From DATESZ01 sp035283845 (GTDB taxonomy: Bacteria; Desulfobacterota; Syntrophia; Syntrophales; JACQWR01), in the NCBI GenBank assembly GCA_035283845.1, contig DATESZ010000222.1:1-25010 (forward strand): a DNA stretch of 25,010 bases. The letters are read 5' to 3'. Below the pieces are notes generated by a model, which searched no databases, was not told the DNA's origin, and was given only the letters and a program-made list of their open reading frames with translations. Positions 7,564 to 15,995 of the stretch are shown here, piece after piece (position 1 is the stretch's first letter; each line of letters opens with the position of its first letter). The translations under genes and the position numbers were made by a program.

Positions 7564-8391
7564 CTACTTATCGTGTTTCTTCACAAGTCGGTCTATCTTC
7601 TTCAACATAACAAGCAACTCAGCGAGGGAAGAAAGATAAAGAGAATTAGGGCCATCGCAGAGGGCGCGTTCAGGATCGGGATGAACTTCAAGGAAAATGC
7701 CATCCACACCTGCTGCCACCGCCGACCTGCATAAATAGGGCGCCATATCCCGATCGCCTCCGGATGCCGCACCGGCGCCACCGGGAAGCTGGACACTGTG
7801 TGTGCCGTCAAAGATCAAGGGGTGTCCCATTTTTCTTATAATGGGAAAGGAACGAAAATCCACGACAATATTATTATAACCAAAAGAGGTGCCTCTTTCA
7901 GTAATCATGATATTTTCGCAACCGGCATATTCGGCCTTTTTTATGATATTTTCCACTTCCCAGGGGGAGAGAAACTGCCCTTTTTTGATATTGATAATCC
8001 GGGACTTCCTGGCAATCTCAACAATAAAATCCGTTTGCCGGCAGAGGAAAGCCGGCACTTGCACCACATCGAGAATTTCACAGGCCGGCTCAATTTCTTC
8101 AAAGCGATGGACATCCGAAAGGATGGGGATATGCAGTTTTTCTTTGATTTCTTTCAGTATGGGCAAGCCATCCTTAAATCCAGGCCCGCGAAAGGAAGAA
8201 AAGGTCGTTCTGTTGGCCTTGTCATAGGATGCCTTGAATATAAAAGGGATATCCAGGCGATGAGCAAGGTCCTTCAAGAACCTGGCGATTTCCATGGACA
8301 TCTTTTCATCCTCGATAACGCACGGCCCGGCAATCAGCACAAAAGGCGCACGCGCGCCGATCACATAATTATCTAAATATATCTGTTTCAT
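7564..8391 (-). CDS. kdsA: 3-deoxy-8-phosphooctulonate synthase (Kdo-8-P synthase)
   Basis: This 275-residue protein has the conserved blocks IAGPCVIEDE (about 20-29), KASYDKANR, KKGQFLSPWEV, ITERGTSFGYNN, DGTHSVQLPGG and LEVHPDPERALCDGPNSL. These belong to the class I DAHP synthase/KdsA TIM-barrel family. It condenses phosphoenolpyruvate with arabinose-5-phosphate to Kdo-8-phosphate for lipid A. Cys24 stands in the GPC motif where metal-dependent KdsA enzymes (Aquifex type) have a metal ligand and E. coli has asparagine, so this enzyme is predicted to be metal-dependent. It starts 12 bases after the TPR gene and precedes kdsC. Confidence 0.95.
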   Translation of the reverse strand: MKQIYLDNYVIGARAPFVLIAGPCVIEDEKMSMEIARFLKDLAHRLDIPFIFKASYDKANRTTFSSFRGPGFKDGLPILKEIKEKLHIPILSDVHRFEEIEPACEILDVVQVPAFLCRQTDFIVEIARKSRIINIKKGQFLSPWEVENIIKKAEYAGCENIMITERGTSFGYNNIVVDFRSFPIIRKMGHPLIFDGTHSVQLPGGAGAASGGDRDMAPYLCRSAVAAGVDGIFLEVHPDPERALCDGPNSLYLSSLAELLVMLKKIDRLVKKHDK

Positions 8392-8403
8392 TATGCTTTT
8401 CTT

Positions 8404-10401
8404 CTATTCGTGTAATTTTTGTTCCAGCATCCTGATCTTCAACTGGTGAATCTTCGTCATGGCATTTTTTGCTTCCGGATTCAGCTTATAAGCCTCCAAA
8501 TAGGCCTTATAGGCATCAGCATACATCTTTTTTTTTTCGTAAGCGGCGCCCAGGCTCTGATAAACATCAGAGTCTTCCGGGTCGCACCGCAAGGACTTCT
8601 CATAGTATTGCATCTCCTTATCCGTATCTCCAATAAGACCATAAACATATCCCATGCTGGAATAAGGCGCCGCCTTTTTAGGATCGAGTTCCGTCATTTT
8701 TTTATAATTTCTGAGAGCGTTGTCGTACTGCTTCTCTTTCATATAGTATTCGGCAAGGATATTGAGCACATCTACTGTAGGATTCACCCTTGAGTGCTTT
8801 TCATATTCCCTGATAGCCTCATTAGTCCTGCCCAACTGATCATAGGCATAGGCAAGGTTATATTGCAGATTAGGATCTTTTGCGCCGTTTTTGATCGCTT
8901 TTTCATAATTTACCGCCGACTCCTTATATCTGCGCAGCTCCCCATAGGCAAAACCAAGGTTAGCAAAAATCAGCGCTTTTTTTGGCGATACCTTGACGAT
9001 CTTTTCATACTGTTTGATTGCCTTTGCATATCGTTGAGACTTCATGTCTATATCCGCCAGTCTTTGCCGGGCATCGAGGTCATGAGGCTTTAGTGCAATG
9101 ACTTTCTGATAGGATTCCACCGCCTCCTTCATCATGTTGCCCTTCTCATAAGCCACGGCTAAATTAAAGAATACAACAGGATCTCCTTGATTCAGAGACA
9201 GTGATTTTTTGTAATTTTCCACCTCCTGCTTCCACTGTCCTTTGACGCCGTAAGCAAGACCAAGATTGGCCCATAGGGAGGCATTTCGCGGCTGTCTCGC
9301 GGCAAGCTCCTTATACCACTTTATGGCCTCATCGTGATTGCCTACTTTAAGCGCCGCGCCGGCGAGGGCTGCCATGACAGGAAAAGCGTGCGGGACTTTG
9401 GCAAGTACCAGCTTATACTGTTCTATGGCTTCCGAAGTCCTGAAGGTTTTTTCATAGGCTTCACCAAGCTTGAAACGCCCCGGTGGATTATCGGGATTCA
9501 ATCTCAGGGATTCCTTGAAATTGGCAATTGCCTTTTCCCACTGCCCCAGAGCGCTGTATGCCAGGGCCATGCTATTAAAGGCCGATACCTCACCGGAATT
9601 GATTCTTAATATTTGCCTGCTTGTCTTAATAACCTTATCATATTCTTTTATGTTCATATAGCACCTGGACACCTCCGCCAGGGCATTAACATCATCAGGT
9701 TCTATCTCCAAGGCATTGCGATATTGAACAATGGCTTCCTCTGATAAACCGGCCTTCATGTAAACCCCCGCTAACATTTTGATGACGTTTGCATCCCTGT
9801 TGTTCATCGCGGTCGCCCGTTTCAGATACTCGATCTGCAACATGCGGTTCTCGGTACTGCGGGCATATCGCAGCCAATCCTGCGGGGTTATTTTCACCCT
9901 TATCGTGAGCGCGCCAATCTTTGCTCCCCGGTATGTGACCAGGATACTGTATTTTTCATTATCCCTGACCTCAGTGATGTCTTTTTCGGTTTGCACGATA
10001 TGGTCGATCAAGCCAATACCCTTGAGCAATACCTGGTAATCGTTACCTGTTCCCATGCCTTCAACATCGATGGCAATTCCTCGACCGAAGAAGGCATCGG
10101 AGGAAACATCTTTAATTACAAATTCATCCTTATAGGTTAGATCAAAAAAATCTTTTTCACCCAAACGAAAGTCCTTGCCGTTTTTCTCCATATCCAAATA
10201 GTAAAACTGGGGAGGAGAGCCCAACACTAGAAAGGCAAAGGTGTTTTTTACCCTTTTCACGCCAAAGAAAAGCCGGGGAAATTGTTCAGGGAAGACAAAA
10301 ATTAAAGCTGAGACAAGGACAAAAAAAAGAAGCGCTGCCAGTAATCCCGGCAACATCCAGCTTCTTTTTAACTTCTTATCCCGGAAATATCTCTGCTCCA
10401 C
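8404..10401 (-). CDS. Membrane-anchored tetratricopeptide repeat protein
   Basis: This 665-residue protein has a basic N-terminus (RDKKLKRSW), one transmembrane helix at about 14-37 and a roughly 130-residue non-repeat domain. About 13 tandem TPR units run from about residue 195 to 650, with consensus features such as NLGLAYGVKGQWKQEVENYKK. The positive-inside rule places the TPRs in the periplasm. The start is GTG at 10401, chosen because GGAGG stands 8-10 bases upstream. TPR arrays are protein-docking scaffolds. A role in envelope assembly is suggested only by the adjacent kdsA, kdsC and lpt genes. No catalytic motif was seen, and I cannot name the gene. Confidence 0.85.
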   Translation of the reverse strand: MEQRYFRDKKLKRSWMLPGLLAALLFFVLVSALIFVFPEQFPRLFFGVKRVKNTFAFLVLGSPPQFYYLDMEKNGKDFRLGEKDFFDLTYKDEFVIKDVSSDAFFGRGIAIDVEGMGTGNDYQVLLKGIGLIDHIVQTEKDITEVRDNEKYSILVTYRGAKIGALTIRVKITPQDWLRYARSTENRMLQIEYLKRATAMNNRDANVIKMLAGVYMKAGLSEEAIVQYRNALEIEPDDVNALAEVSRCYMNIKEYDKVIKTSRQILRINSGEVSAFNSMALAYSALGQWEKAIANFKESLRLNPDNPPGRFKLGEAYEKTFRTSEAIEQYKLVLAKVPHAFPVMAALAGAALKVGNHDEAIKWYKELAARQPRNASLWANLGLAYGVKGQWKQEVENYKKSLSLNQGDPVVFFNLAVAYEKGNMMKEAVESYQKVIALKPHDLDARQRLADIDMKSQRYAKAIKQYEKIVKVSPKKALIFANLGFAYGELRRYKESAVNYEKAIKNGAKDPNLQYNLAYAYDQLGRTNEAIREYEKHSRVNPTVDVLNILAEYYMKEKQYDNALRNYKKMTELDPKKAAPYSSMGYVYGLIGDTDKEMQYYEKSLRCDPEDSDVYQSLGAAYEKKKMYADAYKAYLEAYKLNPEAKNAMTKIHQLKIRMLEQKLHE

Positions 10402-10512
10402 TTCCTTATGCCTCCTCCCCTCTTTTTTCCCCTCTTTGCCACTTTTGGGGTTTAATTTTCATTCTGACCCCTGAATTCTGGCTGCTGGCTCCTGAGTAGT
10501 TATTCTGCTTTT
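10402..10512. other. Intergenic gap with repeat-like sequence between xerD and the TPR gene
   Basis: The 111-base gap contains the ribosome-binding site of the TPR gene, a pyrimidine-rich stretch, and GGGGTTTAATTTTCAT (10447-10462). The last resembles the outer end of the two palindromic repeats elsewhere in the window. A CTGAATTCTGGCTGCTGGCT stretch with two CTGGCT units follows. It may be a decayed repeat; no coding sequence, promoter or terminator is convincing here. Confidence 0.3.
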
Positions 10513-11400
10513 TCATCCCCTCGGATGGTACTTTTTATGAACCTCCTTCAATCCCTCCCTGGTAATATGGGTATATATCTGCGTCGTGGATATATCAGCA
10601 TGGCCAAGCATCGTCTGGACGGAACGTAGGTCCGCCCCTCCTTCCAGAAGATGAGAAGCAAAGGAATGCCTGAAGGTATGGGGGTGCACTTTTTTCTGCA
10701 ATCCGGCTGCCGCGGCATATTTTTTTACGAGTTTCCAAAATCCCTGACGGCTAAAGGGGGCGCCGGATTTATTAAGAAAAAGGGCGTCGGTCTGGCTCCT
10801 TTTCATAAATAACGGCCTGGCCTCATGGACATAGCGGTATAGGCAATCGTAAGCCGACCTGCCTATGGGAACAACCCTCTCCTTTTTACCCTTGCCCATG
10901 GTCACAAGATACCCCACCTGCCAGTTAATATTACCCATATTGAGAGAAATCAACTCGGAAACGCGAAGCCCCGTGGCGTACAACAGTTCCAGCATCGCCT
11001 TGTCGCGCAACGCGCTTTTCGTTGCCCCGCGGGGTTGATCTAAAATCACGTTTATTTCTTCCCGGCTTAAAGTATCGGGCAGATGCATCCCCACCTTAGC
11101 CAACTCAATATGAGCGAGAGGATTTTTATCAATGATTTTTTCCGTCAGAAGAAATTTATAGAATCCACGTACAGCCGCCAGCCCCCTGTTTACGGAATTA
11201 GCGGTAAGCCCTTCCTTCCTCATTTCCGCCAGATAGGAAATAACCTGCTCAGGAGCGGTATCCGAAATCGTTTTCGTTCCTCCCCGTTCCATGAAGGCAA
11301 CATACCTGTTCAAATCGCGGCCGTAGGCCTCAAGCGTGTTGGAGGACAGGCCTTTTTCCACTGTGAGAATACCCATATATTGATCAAGTAAATGGTACAT
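10513..11400 (-). CDS. xerD: Tyrosine recombinase XerC/XerD family
   Basis: This 295-residue protein has the N-terminal SAM-like core-binding domain (VEKGLSSNTLEAYGRDL at 14-30). The catalytic residues of XerD are all present: R146 in ATGLRVSEL, lysine in GKGKKER (170-175), H241 and R244 in HTFRH, H267 in LGHAD and the nucleophile Y276. The spacing matches E. coli XerD with a constant offset of about three, which favours a housekeeping XerD acting at dif for chromosome dimer resolution rather than a phage integrase. It lies 26 bases after the activase gene and ahead of the TPR gene. XerC versus XerD cannot be fully settled from one sequence. Confidence 0.9.
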   Translation of the reverse strand: MYHLLDQYMGILTVEKGLSSNTLEAYGRDLNRYVAFMERGGTKTISDTAPEQVISYLAEMRKEGLTANSVNRGLAAVRGFYKFLLTEKIIDKNPLAHIELAKVGMHLPDTLSREEINVILDQPRGATKSALRDKAMLELLYATGLRVSELISLNMGNINWQVGYLVTMGKGKKERVVPIGRSAYDCLYRYVHEARPLFMKRSQTDALFLNKSGAPFSRQGFWKLVKKYAAAAGLQKKVHPHTFRHSFASHLLEGGADLRSVQTMLGHADISTTQIYTHITREGLKEVHKKYHPRG

Positions 11401-11426
11401 TTAAAACCTTGAGTGCTTGAAGAAAA

Positions 11427-14400
11427 TCAATCTCTATTCTTCATCGCCCGGTAAAGCCTTGCCGCCTGCGACAAAAAAACTTCCAGTTTTGCCGTGATAA
11501 CCTGGGGGAAGGGATTTCCGTCACTTTCTATGGCAAGGAAAGGAAGTTCATATATGTTTTCCAAAACATACTTCGAGGCCCCGCATCTTCGTTTTCCCGT
11601 CGTCTGCCATCCTCGTCCCATTTCCTGCGACAGTATCGCCTCGGATAAACGATTCGGCATACAGCCAAAAGGACCGATCGATATTACTCCGCAATAATGA
11701 CGGGGAACTTCCGATATCGCCCCTCCTACGGTGAGGATGGCTTCACCGGTAAGTTGGGGGCTTATCAGATCGCCGGCGACTTTTATCATGTGTTCTACGT
11801 CATCCCTTTTAAAGGACATCAAACCTGATTTTTTCGCGATATTTTTATACGCCCTTTCGTAACCCTTCATCCAGAGAGATCTCAACAGAAGGGACGGCCG
11901 CTCGTTAAAAGAAGGACGGCACGCCGCCAGTTTATTAACGTAACAATAATCGGTGTAATAAATCCATTCCGTAAGGCCTGCCGTTTTGCTGGCAAATCCC
12001 TGCTCCGCCAGCCTCTCAATCATGAATTGTCGCGACAGGTCGTCATGGCGAACAAATATTTCACCGGTAAGCAAAATGGTGGGAACATCCAGCCAGGGTT
12101 TTATTATCGATATACCATGTATCGTTTTGAAAACCTTCGCGAGAACCGCCTTCAGGCTGGCAAAATCCGGTGTTACCTCGAGAGTTTTTATGATCCTTTC
12201 CCATTCCTCGCGGTAAATGCCTATTGCTTTCTTTTTATCCGCGGCATTTACCAGCAACAGGGAATAAATATCCTGGAATATATCGGACAAAATAACGCCG
12301 GATAATAATTTCAGGATGAAATTCCTGCCGCCCAGATCCTTATAGCTGTTTTCCGCCTGGAGCGAAAAAATGGCCGCGTCTTCGATGCCCAATTGTTTAA
12401 TCATATGATCGATGAAGAAGGAGTATTGGCCGAAACGGCATGGGCCGGAGGCAGTAGGCATGAAATACAACAGATGTTCATCCCTTTTTTTCTCATCTTT
12501 TACATACTTGAGAAGACTTCCGAGGGTAAGAAGAAGGGGCAGGCATTCCTTGCAGCTCGTGTTTCCCCGGCCCAGCTTCAGCGCCTCTTCGTCCGCCGGC
12601 GGCAGGGCTGTGGCGCGGATGCCGAAACTTCGGAAAACCGCTGCGGCAGCACAGTTCCCTAAAACGCCCATGGAAGGGATCAGGACATTTACACGGGGAT
12701 CCCGCAAATCGCATTCCTCCCCTCTTGAATCGACAAAGATCTGCCGCTTGCCGTGAAAACTGGCCGGCGCAAAAGTAACGGCAGGACGCGACGTTATAAT
12801 TTTTTTTCTTCTTTCCAGCTCCCGGTGATTTTTAATGATGTCCAGAAATGCCTCAATCCTCGTTTCCAAACCGGCGTCAGCTACGTGGCTGTCCAGTTCC
12901 AGTATAAGAAAGGGCTTTCTCCCCATTGCATGGCGGAAATATTCCACAAGAAAAGAATCGGGTCCACAGGAAAAATTTGTAATATAGCAGGCAAAAAGCT
13001 GCTGGCGCCCGGCAATGAATTGCGCAGCCTTAAGGATCATCCGTCCTGTACCCCAATACATCTCAGGAGGGGCCTCGTATCCGCCAAGGGGCAGAAAGGC
13101 ATAGGGAAGCACAGGAACCCCGCGCGATGCTATTTTTAGGGGAATCCCCATGTTGGCTTCGGAAACGAAAGCATTGTAAGATCTTCCGAGTATGGCAATG
13201 GCGAAACGTTCCGGATCTTTTTCAAGATCCTTAAGGACATTCAAGCAATGCTGCTTCATGATTTCCGCTACATTTTCCTGTATTCTTTGCGCTTCCGTAA
13301 AGGCCTTTCGCGCCTCTTTCCGGTCTACACCCATAATTCTTGCCATACTCTCAAAGATGCCGGCTGCCTCTCCGTCGCCATTTGAAAAATCAAGAACCGG
13401 CTTAAGAACTTTACCCTGCTTCTGCAGGTCTGCCATGACTTCGTTGTCCTTAAAGGCAGTAGTCAGATAATATGGTTCACCCTGCGCAAAGGGACATGTC
13501 AGGCCAGTTCCACATTCACCGTCAACCTTCATACCCTTAAAATGGGGAAGGAAAAGGTAATCGGGCTTTTTTTTCAAAAGATGAAGAAAGTATCCATGGG
13601 ATATTTCGGCTGGATAGCAGAAGGCAGCCCCTTTGTAATCCACGCCCTCCTGATCTATAAATTCCGGCATTTGCACCCGAAATCCCAACCTGTGGAAAAA
13701 ATGATGATAAAGAGGATAAAAAGAGTTGACAAAAAAGGACTTGTTAATGCCGATTGTTACAGCATATTGCCGGCTATCCGATTTACCCTGTTCCTTGAAA
13801 TGATCGGTGAAAATAAGTTTCTCGTACTGTTTGACCAGGTCGAGCTTTTCCGTATCCACGGCAATATGGCCACGCATATTGTACCATCTGTTACAAGCAC
13901 CGCCGAAGGGATGGGTTTTCCCCTCGATTCTGATCCTCGTAATCTCGCATTTCCGGTCGCATTTATTTTTTCCGCCGTTGCAGATGAAAGGTTCCCGCTG
14001 CTCAACGGTCCTTTCTTTCAAAATCTTGAGAGAAAAGGATTTTTCCTTGAGTATCCCCAATTCAAATCGGCGCAGCACCTCGAGGGCCACACCGAAAGCG
14101 CCGACCAATCCCGGCTCCGGCGGAACAACAATACGTTTTCCCGTAAGAGAAGCCATCGCCATCGGCACGGCCCGGTTGTAGCAGACGCCTCCCTGCATGA
14201 AAATTTTCTTTCCCACCGGCCTGTTCCCCTTCACCCGGTTGTTGTAGTTCATACAGATGGAATAGACCAGGCCGGCTAAAATATCCTCTTTCGTCAAACC
14301 ATCCTGAAAGGCATTTTTAATGTCGCTACTGATGAAGGCGGCACATTGATCATTGAAATTAGGCGGTCTTTTCCCCATAAGCGCCAGGGTTCCGATAGCG

Positions 14401-15755
14401 TCCGTTTCAATGCCCATCGTTTCTTTGGCTGCTTCTTCAAGAAATGAACCGGTGCCGGCGCTGCATGCGTCATTCATGGCATAATCAGCGGCAACGCCAT
14501 TATTTACGCAGGTATATTTTGCATCCTGACCGCCTATTTCAAAAATCGTATCCACTGCATCATCATAAAACAGTGCGCCCGCCGCGTGAGCAATAATCTC
14601 ATTTATGACGCCATCGGTCATGGCGTAAAGCCCGGCTATCTGCCTTCCCGAACCAGTGACGCCGATCCCCGAAATCTCTATTTTTTCCGCCAACATGCCA
14701 AGCTGGTCATAAAGAGAGGCGAAACAGGCGCGCGACGCCTCGACAGGATTGCCATTGGTCCGCAAATAGACAGAATTAAGAATACGGTGGTCTTCTACTC
14801 TCATCAGAACAGCCTTAGTTGTGGTTGATCCGACGTCCAGCCCGAGAATGCACCTGTCTCCTTCCCGGACCACACCCCTTTCCATATCCCTGAATTCCAC
14901 CATGGGCTTGAAATCACTCAAAGGGAGAAGATAGGAAAAGGTCTTGCCTATCCCCTTAAATATTTTTTTTACACCAGGAAAGGGGGCAGTTTCGTTTCCC
15001 AGCGCCCAGATGGCGGCGCCGAGAGCTTCAAAATAAAAGGCTTCCTCAGGAACAACCAAGCTGCTCATTCTATCCGTAAGATAATCAATCACAACCCGGT
15101 TCCGTGCTAAACCGCCGATAATCATGATTTTTTTGCTGCTGGGAGTTTGCCTGAGAATCTCCATGATTTTGCCGGCAATCATCTCGCTTAGGCCGGCGAC
15201 AATACGTCCTTTCGGGATTCCCTTGTTGGACGCGTGAGTGCAATCGCTTTTACAAAAAACGCTGCAACGCCCCGACACCCGGTACGGTCTTTCATTCTTG
15301 GCATAGTGGGCAGCATCATCAAGGGAAAGACCTACCCGGCGCAGTTGCTGCACAAAAAACTCACCAGTCCCCGAGGCGCACTTGTTGCCCGTTTTGACGG
15401 AGCATATCCTTCCATCCTTACCCAGCACGTAAACCAAAAAATTTTCCCCGCCCGCACTGACAATAGCATCAATTTTATTCCCCCGGCCGTTCAGATGGTA
15501 AAGCGCAGTTTCCACGGCCTCTGGCTCCGTGATGGTGGAAAGCTCCACTGACTGCCTGAGTCTTCTGCCCGTTACGGCAATTTTTGTATCAGTATCAAGG
15601 GAAATATCTGCGAGCGCCTTCAAGATGGCTTCGCGCGGATTGCCATTGTGAGGGGTTGTTATGACAAGTTTTGTTTCGATTCGGCCGGGATGGACCTCCT
15701 GTGCTTCCACAACCGACAAGGTAGAAGCGCCGACGCAAATGCCGAGACTTTTCAT
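11427..15755 (-). CDS. Giant acyl-CoA dehydratase activase-like protein (two BcrAD/BadFG ATPase domains, DUF2229, HgdB-like part)
   Basis: This 1442-residue protein begins with an ASKHA ATPase domain of the BadF/BadG/BcrA/BcrD type (about 1-265; CASGTGEFF with C126, later C164, C168 and C172). A second such domain follows (about 303-570; phosphate loop GLDVGSTTTKA at 305-315, DACSAGTGSF). Next comes a DUF2229-like region. The C-terminal half resembles 2-hydroxyacyl-CoA dehydratase subunits (TNFSCGPDSF, GPFGCMPNRLSEA). In the family such activases use ATP and a [4Fe-4S] cluster shared between two subunits to inject low-potential electrons into dehydratases or benzoyl-CoA reductases. Here the two ATPase domains are fused with dehydratase-like parts. 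Large proteins of this layout occur widely in anaerobes, and their substrate is generally unknown. The start ATG has AAGG 9 bases upstream. Confidence 0.88.
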   Translation of the reverse strand: MKSLGICVGASTLSVVEAQEVHPGRIETKLVITTPHNGNPREAILKALADISLDTDTKIAVTGRRLRQSVELSTITEPEAVETALYHLNGRGNKIDAIVSAGGENFLVYVLGKDGRICSVKTGNKCASGTGEFFVQQLRRVGLSLDDAAHYAKNERPYRVSGRCSVFCKSDCTHASNKGIPKGRIVAGLSEMIAGKIMEILRQTPSSKKIMIIGGLARNRVVIDYLTDRMSSLVVPEEAFYFEALGAAIWALGNETAPFPGVKKIFKGIGKTFSYLLPLSDFKPMVEFRDMERGVVREGDRCILGLDVGSTTTKAVLMRVEDHRILNSVYLRTNGNPVEASRACFASLYDQLGMLAEKIEISGIGVTGSGRQIAGLYAMTDGVINEIIAHAAGALFYDDAVDTIFEIGGQDAKYTCVNNGVAADYAMNDACSAGTGSFLEEAAKETMGIETDAIGTLALMGKRPPNFNDQCAAFISSDIKNAFQDGLTKEDILAGLVYSICMNYNNRVKGNRPVGKKIFMQGGVCYNRAVPMAMASLTGKRIVVPPEPGLVGAFGVALEVLRRFELGILKEKSFSLKILKERTVEQREPFICNGGKNKCDRKCEITRIRIEGKTHPFGGACNRWYNMRGHIAVDTEKLDLVKQYEKLIFTDHFKEQGKSDSRQYAVTIGINKSFFVNSFYPLYHHFFHRLGFRVQMPEFIDQEGVDYKGAAFCYPAEISHGYFLHLLKKKPDYLFLPHFKGMKVDGECGTGLTCPFAQGEPYYLTTAFKDNEVMADLQKQGKVLKPVLDFSNGDGEAAGIFESMARIMGVDRKEARKAFTEAQRIQENVAEIMKQHCLNVLKDLEKDPERFAIAILGRSYNAFVSEANMGIPLKIASRGVPVLPYAFLPLGGYEAPPEMYWGTGRMILKAAQFIAGRQQLFACYITNFSCGPDSFLVEYFRHAMGRKPFLILELDSHVADAGLETRIEAFLDIIKNHRELERRKKIITSRPAVTFAPASFHGKRQIFVDSRGEECDLRDPRVNVLIPSMGVLGNCAAAAVFRSFGIRATALPPADEEALKLGRGNTSCKECLPLLLTLGSLLKYVKDEKKRDEHLLYFMPTASGPCRFGQYSFFIDHMIKQLGIEDAAIFSLQAENSYKDLGGRNFILKLLSGVILSDIFQDIYSLLLVNAADKKKAIGIYREEWERIIKTLEVTPDFASLKAVLAKVFKTIHGISIIKPWLDVPTILLTGEIFVRHDDLSRQFMIERLAEQGFASKTAGLTEWIYYTDYCYVNKLAACRPSFNERPSLLLRSLWMKGYERAYKNIAKKSGLMSFKRDDVEHMIKVAGDLISPQLTGEAILTVGGAISEVPRHYCGVISIGPFGCMPNRLSEAILSQEMGRGWQTTGKRRCGASKYVLENIYELPFLAIESDGNPFPQVITAKLEVFLSQAARLYRAMKNRD

Positions 15756-15995
15756 GAAATTTTACCTTAAAACATTTTTAATCTCAAAACTTAGCATTAG
15801 ACCTATATCATTTTTTTATGTTCTTACGAAAAAACGCCTTGTGGCATCCATTGAAATTGTGGTAACTTTTTCCCATCATACTATAGTCTCCGCCGGAAGG
15901 CGAATTTTTTTCAGCTTTTTCCAGCCGGGATAATAACATCATGAAACAACGACAATTGCTATACAAGTCAATATCATACGAATTGTGAAAGGAAA
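15756..15995. promoter_or_regulatory. Divergent intergenic region between the activase gene and the phosphohexomutase gene
   Basis: These 240 AT-rich bases separate two oppositely transcribed genes and must hold promoters for both. On the plus strand a possible -10 box TATAGT (15882-15887) lies 19 bases after TTGTGG. Just after it is a 4-bp hairpin CGCC-GGAA-GGCG (15891-15902) followed by a seven-T run (15905-15911). This is short for a terminator. On the minus strand TTGAGA-17-TAAAAT (15787-15759) is a good match but sits so close to the start codon that the message would be leaderless. I see no riboswitch or protein-binding palindrome that is convincing. Confidence 0.35.

Noticed and set aside
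10513..11400. The tyrosine recombinase as an integrase marking a mobile element
   Set aside because: Catalytic spacing and N-terminal sequence match housekeeping XerD, it lies inside a conserved co-directional run, and no attachment site or phage gene is near it.
13542..14279. A 245-codon plus-strand frame antisense to the activase gene
   Set aside because: It lies wholly within the conserved second ATPase and DUF2229 regions and has no recognisable motif or good ribosome-binding site.
15759..15787. TTGAGA-17-TAAAAT promoter for the activase gene on the minus strand
   Set aside because: The match is good, but transcription would begin at the start codon itself, and the likely ribosome-binding site AAGG would not be transcribed. 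Leaderless initiation is possible but unsupported, so it was not listed as a promoter.
15891..15911. Hairpin CGCC-GGAA-GGCG followed by seven T, as an intrinsic terminator or attenuator before the phosphohexomutase gene
   Set aside because: The stem is only 4 bp, and no gene on the plus strand ends upstream in the window. It is mentioned in the intergenic entry only.
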